A DNA stretch of 14,264 nt from Bacillota bacterium (lineage in GTDB: Bacteria; Bacillota; Clostridia; Lachnospirales; Lachnospiraceae), in assembly GCA_023393095.1 (NCBI GenBank), contig JAEWMT010000107.1, positions 1 to 14,264 of the forward strand, written 5' to 3'. A program made the position numbers and the translations under genes. The stretch's first letter is position 1; each line of letters starts with the position of its first letter. Under the pieces are notes generated by a model. It made no database searches, had not been told where the DNA came from, and saw only the letters and a program-made list of their open reading frames with translations. Shown here in pieces: positions 6,960-12,966 of the stretch.

Positions 6960-7973
6960 ATGGCAGTAAAAGTAGCAATTAATGGTTTTGGACGTATCGG
7001 TCGTCTTGCATTCAGACAGATGTTCGGCGCAGAAGGTTATGAAGTAGTAGCAATTAACGATTTGACAGATGCTAAAATGTTAGCTCACTTATTAAAATAC
7101 GATTCCGCACAAGGCAGATATGCTAAAGCAGATACAGTAGTTGCAAAAGAAAGCTCTATCGTTGTTGATGGTAAGGAAATCCAGATTTATGCTCAGAGGA
7201 ATCCTGCTGATTTACCTTGGGGAGAGCTTGGCGTTGATGTAGTTCTTGAGTGTACAGGCTTCTTCACATCTAAGGCAAAGGCTCAGGCTCATATCGATGC
7301 AGGTGCAAAGAAGGTTGTTATCTCCGCTCCGGCTGGCGATGATCTTCCTACTGTTGTATTCAGCGTAAATGAGAAGACCTTAAAGGCTTCTGATACAATT
7401 ATTTCCGCAGCTTCCTGTACAACCAACTGCTTAGCTCCTATGGCAGATACATTGAATAAGCTTGTTTCGATTGAGAAAGGCTTCATGACAACAATTCATG
7501 CTTACACAGGTGATCAGATGACATTAGACGGACCTCACGCAAAGGGTGATTTAAGAAGAGCACGTGCTGCAGCTGTTAATATCGTTCCTAACTCTACAGG
7601 TGCTGCTAAGGCAATTGGTCTTGTTATTCCTGAATTAGCTGGTAAATTAGACGGCGCTGCACAGAGAGTACCTGTTCCGACAGGTTCTACAACAGAATTA
7701 GTTGCAGTTGTTAATGGCAAGGTATCTAAGGCTGATATTAACGCAGCTATGAAGGCAGCAGCTAGCGCATCCTACGGATATACAGAGGATGAGATCGTAT
7801 CTTCAGACGTTATCGGTATTACTTATGGTTCCTTATTCGATGCAACACAGACTAAGGTTACTGAAATGGAGAACGGCAAGAGTTTAGTTAAAGTTGTTTC
7901 TTGGTATGATAATGAGAATTCATACACAAGCCAGATGGTTAGAACAATCAAATACTTTGCTGAATTAGCATAA
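6960..7973 (+). CDS. gap: Glyceraldehyde-3-phosphate dehydrogenase, type I
   Basis: 337 residues, the usual length. It catalyses the oxidative phosphorylation of glyceraldehyde 3-phosphate to 1,3-bisphosphoglycerate in the cytoplasm. The Rossmann motif GFGRIG is at 9-14 and D34 in AINDLTD points to NAD rather than NADP. The active-site cysteine is C153 in SAASCTTNCLAP and the catalytic histidine is H180 (TTIHAYTGDQ). Substrate-binding segments such as NSTGAAKA (211-218) and the C-terminal WYDNENSYTSQM (315-326) are present. ATG at 6960 has AGGAGG 9 bases upstream. It is the first gene of the glycolytic cluster; a terminator hairpin follows it, so gap is probably made in excess over pgk. Confidence 0.99.
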   Translation: MAVKVAINGFGRIGRLAFRQMFGAEGYEVVAINDLTDAKMLAHLLKYDSAQGRYAKADTVVAKESSIVVDGKEIQIYAQRNPADLPWGELGVDVVLECTGFFTSKAKAQAHIDAGAKKVVISAPAGDDLPTVVFSVNEKTLKASDTIISAASCTTNCLAPMADTLNKLVSIEKGFMTTIHAYTGDQMTLDGPHAKGDLRRARAAAVNIVPNSTGAAKAIGLVIPELAGKLDGAAQRVPVPTGSTTELVAVVNGKVSKADINAAMKAAASASYGYTEDEIVSSDVIGITYGSLFDATQTKVTEMENGKSLVKVVSWYDNENSYTSQMVRTIKYFAELA

Positions 7974-8009
7974 TTAGATATATTTTTTAATTATCTATTG
8001 ATCCATCAT

Positions 8010-8040
8010 GGGTCCGGTCTTTCAGGGCCGGACCCTTTTT
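8010..8040 (+). terminator. Terminator or attenuator between gap and pgk
   Basis: A GC-rich stem (8010-8017 with 8028-8035, extendable by G-U pairs to 11 base pairs around a TTCA loop) is followed directly by five T. It starts 37 bases after the gap stop and ends 63 bases before pgk. I see no convincing promoter for pgk after it, so partial read-through is the simplest idea. Confidence 0.88.
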
Positions 8041-8102
8041 ATGATATACTTAAACGACTACCTCATATACCAATAAAACTCAGTATTGAAAGGAGATATT
8101 CC

Positions 8103-9296
8103 ATGCTTAACAAAAAATCTGTTGATGATATCAATGTTAAAGGTAAAAGAGTTTTAGTAAGATGTGATTTCAATGTTCCATTGCAGGAGGGTAAGATTAC
8201 AGACGAAAACCGTCTTGTAGCTGCGCTTCCCACTATTAAAAAATTAATCAAAGATGGTGGTAAGATTATTCTTTGCTCCCATTTAGGAAAACCGAAGGGT
8301 GAGCCTAAACCGGAATTATCTTTAGCTCCGGTAGCTAAGAGATTAACTGAACTGTTAGGACAAGAAGTTAAATTTGCCAAAGATGATAATGTAGTTGGTG
8401 AGAATGCAAAAGCTGCAGTAGCTGCTATGAATGACGGAGATGTAATTCTTCTCGAAAATACCCGTTACAGAGTTGAAGAGACAAAGAACGGCGAAGCGTT
8501 CAGTAAAGAATTAGCTTCCCTTTGCGATGTTTTTGTAAATGATGCATTTGGTACAGCTCATAGAGCACATTGTTCCAATGTTGGTGTTACTCAGTTCGTT
8601 GATACCGCAGTTGTTGGATACTTAATGCAGAAGGAAATCGAATTCCTTGGCAATGCAGTAAATAACCCGAAGAGACCATTCGTTGCTATTTTAGGTGGTT
8701 CCAAAGTTTCTAGTAAGATTTCTGTAATTGAGAACCTTCTTGATAAGGTTGATACATTAATTATTGGTGGAGGTATGGCTTATACCTTCATGAAAGCTTT
8801 AGGCGAAGAGATCGGTAAATCCTTATTAGAAGCTGATTATGTTGACTATGCTAAGAAGATGATGGAGAAGGCTGAAAAGAACAATGTTAAGCTGTTAATT
8901 CCAGTAGATACAGTAGTAGCTCAGGAATTTAGCAATGATGTTCCTTTTAAGACCGTAGGACGCGGACAGATCGAAGCTGATTACATGGGACTTGATATTG
9001 GTGAGAAGACTCGTGAATTATATGCTAATGCAATCAAAGATGCAAAGACTGTTGTTTGGAACGGACCGATGGGTGTATTCGAATTATCCAACTTTGCAGC
9101 AGGTACAGTTGCTGTAGCTAAGGCATTAGCGGATATCGATGCTACAACGATTATCGGTGGTGGTGATTCAGCTGCTGCTGTTAATATCTTAGGCTTTGGT
9201 GATAAGATGACACATATTTCCACAGGTGGTGGTGCTTCCCTTGAATTCTTAGAGGGCAAGGAGCTTCCTGGTGTTGCAGCTGCAAACGATAAATAA
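8103..9296 (+). CDS. pgk: Phosphoglycerate kinase
   Basis: 397 residues, the usual bacterial length. It transfers the acyl phosphate of 1,3-bisphosphoglycerate to ADP, giving 3-phosphoglycerate and ATP. The signature RVLVRCDFNVPL is at 16-27 and the substrate-binding SHLGKP at 59-64. The nucleotide-site glycine runs are GGSKVSSK (198-205) and GGGDSAAA (352-359). The frame is open back to an ATG at 7998, but I choose ATG 8103. AGGAG at 8091-8095 is 7 bases upstream, the protein then starts as the family does, and the longer version would run through the gap terminator. The second gene of the cluster, it is followed by a large inverted repeat before tpiA. Confidence 0.99.
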   Translation: MLNKKSVDDINVKGKRVLVRCDFNVPLQEGKITDENRLVAALPTIKKLIKDGGKIILCSHLGKPKGEPKPELSLAPVAKRLTELLGQEVKFAKDDNVVGENAKAAVAAMNDGDVILLENTRYRVEETKNGEAFSKELASLCDVFVNDAFGTAHRAHCSNVGVTQFVDTAVVGYLMQKEIEFLGNAVNNPKRPFVAILGGSKVSSKISVIENLLDKVDTLIIGGGMAYTFMKALGEEIGKSLLEADYVDYAKKMMEKAEKNNVKLLIPVDTVVAQEFSNDVPFKTVGRGQIEADYMGLDIGEKTRELYANAIKDAKTVVWNGPMGVFELSNFAAGTVAVAKALADIDATTIIGGGDSAAAVNILGFGDKMTHISTGGGASLEFLEGKELPGVAAANDK

Positions 9297-9312
9297 TAAT
9301 TTAATATAAATA

Positions 9313-9420
9313 TTATAATAGCAAGCTTTTCAGGAATGTTTTCATGGAAGGGCTGTTGCAAAAGCAGAGGATCAGATGCAGCAGTCTTCATGTAGCTAAC
9401 CGAAGAGCTTGCTATAATAA
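9313..9420 (+). repeat. Large rod-like inverted repeat between pgk and tpiA
   Basis: An outer 19-position stem pairs 9313-9331 with 9402-9420, with one A-A mismatch and one G-U pair. Inside, separated by an internal loop, a second stem pairs 9343-9359 with 9378-9392, with single-base bulges at 9347 and 9351 and an 18-base terminal loop. The RNA would fold into a rod of about 108 bases. No T-run follows, so it is not a standard terminator. It fills most of the 177-base gap between pgk and tpiA. Confidence 0.75.
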
Positions 9421-9473
9421 GGATACCGATAATAGATCATAATATCAAAATAATTTAAATTAGGAGGACTATC

Positions 9474-10220
9474 ATGCGTAGAAAGATAATCGCTGGTAAC
9501 TGGAAGATGAATAAAACTCCCGCGGAGGCAGTTGCTTTAATCAATGAATTAAAACCACTGGTGGCTACAGAGGAGGCTGACGTAGTTTTTTGTGTACCTG
9601 CAGTATCCTTAACAACAGCTTTAGATGCAGTTAAGGGAACTAATATTGCCATTGGCGCTCAGAATATGTATTTTGAGGAAAGCGGTGCATATACCGGAGA
9701 AATAGCTCCTAATATGCTGACAAGCATTGGCGTTAAATATGTTATTATCGGACATTCCGAGAGAAGAGAATATTTTGCCGAAACTGACGAGACAGTTAAT
9801 AAAAAAGTATTAAAGGCATTTGAACATGGAATTACTCCGATTATCTGCTGTGGTGAGACTTTAACACAGAGAGAGCAGGGGGTTACGATTGATTTCATTC
9901 GTCAGCAGATTAAGATTGCTTTCTTAAGCGTATCCTCGGATCAGGCTAAGACATCAGTAATCGCTTATGAACCAATCTGGGCTATCGGAACCGGTAAGGT
10001 TGCTACTACAGAGCAAGCGGAAGAAGTTTGCAAGGCAATCCGTGAATGTATCGCAGAAATCTATGATGAAGCAACAGCAGCAGCTATCCGTATTCAGTAC
10101 GGTGGCAGCGTAACAGCAGCAAGTGCAGCAGAATTATTCGCACAGGCCGATATTGATGGTGGTTTAGTAGGCGGCGCAAGCTTGAAGGCTGACTTTGGAA
10201 AGATCGTTAATTATAAATAA
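9474..10220 (+). CDS. tpiA: Triosephosphate isomerase
   Basis: 248 residues, the usual length. It interconverts dihydroxyacetone phosphate and glyceraldehyde 3-phosphate. The active-site set is complete: N9 and K11 in AGNWKMN, H94 in IIGHSERR, E166 in AYEPIWAIGTG with the flexible loop just after it, and the phosphate-binding YGGSV (209-213) and GGLVGGASL (229-237). ATG at 9474 has AGGAGG (9462-9467) 6 bases upstream. I see no clear promoter in the gap before it, so it is probably read from upstream through the rod-like repeat. Confidence 0.99.
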   Translation: MRRKIIAGNWKMNKTPAEAVALINELKPLVATEEADVVFCVPAVSLTTALDAVKGTNIAIGAQNMYFEESGAYTGEIAPNMLTSIGVKYVIIGHSERREYFAETDETVNKKVLKAFEHGITPIICCGETLTQREQGVTIDFIRQQIKIAFLSVSSDQAKTSVIAYEPIWAIGTGKVATTEQAEEVCKAIRECIAEIYDEATAAAIRIQYGGSVTAASAAELFAQADIDGGLVGGASLKADFGKIVNYK

Positions 10221-10581
10221 GACAATAGCTCAAACTTCGCTGGGATTGAGTTGAGAGGCATTTTAAACTACCAAGTTTACCTGTAGCGAAGTTTGAGTAT
10301 TTACATTACCTTAAATATGATGCATAATCTTATTTGAGGCTTTGTGATTGCTTTAATAGATAGTTGTGATATTTACTTATATCATTATATGTATTATTGT
10401 AATTCACGATTGAGAGGTTTCAATTGAAGTTTAATGAATATATAATAAAGACTTTATAATAAGGACTTTATTATAATAATATCGTAATAGAAACCAATAA
10501 TTAAACAAATTAATAAACGAATTAACAACAGGTAAGTGGGATTTTAATAGAATGAAATTCCTCAGGAAAAGGAGTAAGAAA
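10221..10581. other. Intergenic region between tpiA and gpmI
   Basis: This 361-base gap holds the nested stem at 10229-10297 and an AT-rich inverted repeat TATAATAAAG/CTTTATTATA (10441-10450 with 10466-10475). Several TATAAT strings occur (10441, 10455 and 10472), but none has a good -35 at 16-18 bases, so a gpmI promoter is possible but not shown. No other ORF is credible. Confidence 0.65.
10229..10297 (+). repeat. Nested inverted repeat after tpiA
   Basis: A perfect 13-base outer stem CTCAAACTTCGCT (10229-10241) pairs with 10285-10297. Its 43-base loop contains a second hairpin, TAAACT (10264-10269) with AGTTTA (10274-10279) around ACCA. Only a broken T-tract (TATTTACATT) follows, so it is at most a weak terminator. 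It begins 8 bases after the tpiA stop. Confidence 0.75.
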
Positions 10582-12126
10582 ATGAGTTGTAAGAAACCAA
10601 CAGTTTTAATGATATTAGACGGATTTGGATTAAACGATGAGAAAAAAGGTAATGCAATCGCAGAAGCTAAGACTCCTGTAATCAGTAAGCTCATGCAGGA
10701 TTATCCTTTTGTAAAAGGAAATGCCAGCGGTATGGCTGTAGGACTACCGGAGGGTCAGATGGGTAATTCCGAGGTAGGTCATATTAATATGGGAGCAGGA
10801 CGTATCGTTTATCAGGAATTGACCAGAATCACCAAAGAAATTCAAGATGGAGATTTCTTTAAGAATGCAGCATTACTTGCAGCGATTGATAACTGTAAGA
10901 GAAATAATTCTGACCTTCATTTATATGGCTTATTATCTGATGGTGGTGTACACAGCCATAATACTCATTTGTATGCATTATTGGAGCTTGCGAAAAAGCA
11001 AGGTCTTACGAATGTGTATGTACATGCTTTCCTTGACGGAAGAGATACTCCTCCGGCATCCGGAAAAGGATTTATTGAGAAGCTCGATGAGCAGATGAAA
11101 ATCATTGGCGTAGGCAAAATAGCTACCGTTATGGGACGTTATTATGTAATGGATCGTGATAACCGTTGGGATCGTGTTGAAAAAGCATATCGTGCAATGG
11201 TAAATGGAGAGGGTGAAACAGCAGACAGTGCTGTCAATGCTGTCCAGAATTCTTATGATGCAGAGAAGTATGATGAGTTTGTATTACCTACCGTAGTTAT
11301 GGAAGACGGTAAACCGGTAGCAAAGATTAAAGAAAAGGATTCTGTTATTTTCTTTAATTTCAGACCGGACAGAGCAAGAGAGATTACAAGAGCCTTCTGT
11401 GATGATGAATTCAAAGGTTTTGAACGTTCTAAGAGATTTGAACTTACCTATGTATGTTTCTCCGAGTATGATATTACAATTGCGAATAAATTAGTCGCAT
11501 TTCATAAAATTCAAGTTAATCATACCTTTGGACAATTTTTAGCAGAGAATCATAAGACTCAGGTTCGTATTGCGGAAACAGAGAAATATGCCCATGTAAC
11601 CTTTTTCTTTAATGCGGGCGTTGAAGTTCCTAATGAGGGTGAGGAGCGTATCCTGGTTAATTCCCCGAAGGTGGCAACCTACGATTTACAACCTGAAATG
11701 AGTGCATTTAACGTTGCAGAAAAATTAGTTGAAGCAATTAAATCACAGAAATATGATGTTATTATTGTAAATTTTGCGAATCCGGATATGGTTGGGCATA
11801 CCGGAATTGAAGGAGCAGCGATTAAGGCAATTGAGGCTGTTGATAAATGTGTGGGTATGGCAGTGGAAGCATTACTTTCTGTTGATGGACAGATGTTTAT
11901 TTGTGCAGACCATGGAAATGCAGAACAGTTAATTGATTATAAAACAAATGAGCCTTTCACCGCTCATACAACGAATCCGGTACCATTTATTCTTGTAAAT
12001 TATGATAAGGATTATACTCTGGCAGAAGGCGGTTGCCTTGCAGATATCATTCCAACCATGATTGAAATGATGCATATGGTAAAACCTGAGGAAATGACCG
12101 GTAAATCCCTGTTGATCAAAAAATAA
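10582..12126 (+). CDS. gpmI: 2,3-bisphosphoglycerate-independent phosphoglycerate mutase
   Basis: 514 residues, close to the B. subtilis enzyme. It converts 3-phosphoglycerate to 2-phosphoglycerate through a phosphoserine, using two Mn ions. Visible residues are D13 (ILDGFG), the catalytic S63 in GQMGNSEVGH, H124 in GGVHSH, the RPDRARE segment (261-267), the metal ligands D402 and H406 (NPDMVGHTG), D443 and H444 (CADHGNAE), and H462 (AHTTNP). All are present. In spore formers this Mn-dependent, pH-sensitive type is known to allow storage of 3-phosphoglycerate in the spore, which suits the neighbouring sporulation genes. ATG 10582 is chosen over an in-frame ATG at 10552 because AAGGAG (10569-10574) sits 7 bases before it, while the upstream ATG has no ribosome site. 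eno does not follow. Confidence 0.98.
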   Translation: MSCKKPTVLMILDGFGLNDEKKGNAIAEAKTPVISKLMQDYPFVKGNASGMAVGLPEGQMGNSEVGHINMGAGRIVYQELTRITKEIQDGDFFKNAALLAAIDNCKRNNSDLHLYGLLSDGGVHSHNTHLYALLELAKKQGLTNVYVHAFLDGRDTPPASGKGFIEKLDEQMKIIGVGKIATVMGRYYVMDRDNRWDRVEKAYRAMVNGEGETADSAVNAVQNSYDAEKYDEFVLPTVVMEDGKPVAKIKEKDSVIFFNFRPDRAREITRAFCDDEFKGFERSKRFELTYVCFSEYDITIANKLVAFHKIQVNHTFGQFLAENHKTQVRIAETEKYAHVTFFFNAGVEVPNEGEERILVNSPKVATYDLQPEMSAFNVAEKLVEAIKSQKYDVIIVNFANPDMVGHTGIEGAAIKAIEAVDKCVGMAVEALLSVDGQMFICADHGNAEQLIDYKTNEPFTAHTTNPVPFILVNYDKDYTLAEGGCLADIIPTMIEMMHMVKPEEMTGKSLLIKK

Positions 12127-12127
12127 G

Positions 12128-12156
12128 TTGAAATATTTTATTGTGTATGATAAAAT
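12128..12156 (+). promoter_or_regulatory. secG promoter (sigma-A type, extended -10)
   Basis: TTGAAA (12128-12133), a 17-base spacer and TAAAAT (12151-12156), with an extended -10 TG at 12148-12149. It begins 2 bases after the gpmI stop, and the expected start near 12163 is just ahead of the secG ribosome binding site. secG can thus be transcribed apart from glycolysis. Confidence 0.65.
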
Positions 12157-12183
12157 TGAGATTAGTTTTGAGGAGGTGTGGAC

Positions 12184-12426
12184 ATGGAGGTATTAAAGTT
12201 AATTCTTCAAATTGTATATATTTTGGTTTGTATCGCATTGGTATTTATCGTATTAAGACAAGAGGGTAAATTCGGTGGATTATCCGGAGCACTTACCGGA
12301 TCAAGCGAAACATATTGGGCTAAGAATAAAGGCCGTTCCTATGAAGGTAAACTGATATTGGCAACAAAATATTTAGCTGCTGCATTTATTCTACTTTCAG
12401 TTATTCTTAATTTAAAATGGTGGTAG
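12184..12426 (+). CDS. secG: Protein translocase subunit SecG
   Basis: 80 residues, a normal SecG length. SecG is the small third subunit of the SecYEG channel and helps SecA-driven export. It has two membrane segments (about 4-24 and 57-76) joined by the conserved cytoplasmic loop RQEGKFGGLSGALTG (25-39), the family hallmark. ATG 12184 is chosen over the in-frame GTG at 12178 because AGGAGG (12171-12176) is 7 bases from the ATG but only one base from the GTG. It has its own promoter just after gpmI and a strong terminator after it. In many Firmicutes secG is followed by rnr, smpB and ssrA, and rnr does follow here. Confidence 0.95.
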   Translation: MEVLKLILQIVYILVCIALVFIVLRQEGKFGGLSGALTGSSETYWAKNKGRSYEGKLILATKYLAAAFILLSVILNLKWW

Positions 12427-12439
12427 AAATTTATTAATG

Positions 12440-12505
12440 AAAGAGGCTGTTACAAAACATTCTGATTCTGAACTGCTTTGGGATGTTTTGTTACAGCCTC
12501 TTTTT
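12440..12505 (+). terminator. secG terminator
   Basis: A 21-base stem with one T-T mismatch (12440-12460 with 12483-12503), a 22-base loop and a T-run to 12505. The A-rich 5' side of the stem means it could also work on the minus strand. Confidence 0.92.
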
Positions 12506-12966
12506 AATCGCTTGTTTTAAAAACATGTAATATATGGTATACTAAAGCCAGACAATGATTTAATATAATAAAGAATTCTCATGGTTTGGCTTAGTAACCA
12601 AACCATTAATACAACTTATCGATATATTAATTCATGTTATGAAGAAAAATGCAGATAATATAATGAAAGACTATTTCATAGTCATTATAAAATGATAAGT
12701 AATTAAAATGAGTGTAAGTCAGAAATACAGGATGAAGAATCTTCATTGTAAGATGGGATGAACATTCGTAATATTGTTTGTTACTGATATGATCATAATA
12801 GTAGGAAAAGAATACTAAGATGAAATACAATGATATTTATGTTATATACTGCCAAGACATGAAAGCATCATTATGATATGCAGAGATTGTGTCTGCATAA
12901 CCTAGTGTATATTTCTCACTTGGTACCGACTTAATTAAGTAAAACATGTACAGATCGGAGAACTAT
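12506..12966. other. Hairpin-rich non-coding region upstream of rnr
   Basis: This region of 461 bases has no credible ORF. Near its left end TATACT (12538-12543) with an extended -10 TG (12535-12536) could start a transcript near 12550, although the -35 is poor. Hairpins on the + strand: 12581-12606 (9-base perfect stem), 12665-12683 (GACTAT/ATAGTC core), 12732-12746 (ATGAAG/CTTCAT) and 12877-12899 (8-base perfect stem). Palindromes TATGATCATA (12788-12797) and ACTTAATTAAGT (12929-12940) also occur. None is followed by a T-run. It is either a long rnr leader or a separate small RNA; no known RNA family is recognisable to me. Confidence 0.5.
12535..12543 (+). promoter_or_regulatory. Possible extended -10 promoter ahead of the rnr leader
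   Basis: TGGTATACT fits the extended -10 pattern TGnTATAAT with one change. The nearest -35-like string, TTGTTT at 12512-12517, is 20 bases upstream, too far for a normal spacer, so the call rests on the extended -10 alone. Confidence 0.35.

Noticed and set aside
7998..8102. In-frame N-terminal extension of pgk from ATG 7998
   Set aside because: It has no ribosome binding site, adds 35 residues unlike the family and runs through the gap terminator; ATG 8103 has AGGAG at good spacing.
10552..10581. In-frame ATG 10552 as gpmI start
   Set aside because: No ribosome site precedes it, whereas AAGGAG lies 7 bases before ATG 10582 and the family starts there.
10847..11098. 83-residue + strand ORF inside gpmI
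   Set aside because: It lies wholly within gpmI in another frame, and its translation shows no family features.
12638..12694. 18-codon + strand ORF (MKKNADNIMKDYFIVIIK)
   Set aside because: No Shine-Dalgarno before the ATG; it overlaps a hairpin and looks like chance.
12627..12830. 67-residue minus-strand ORF in the rnr upstream region
   Set aside because: Low-complexity Tyr/Phe/His-rich translation typical of AT-rich DNA; no ribosome binding site or known motif was seen.
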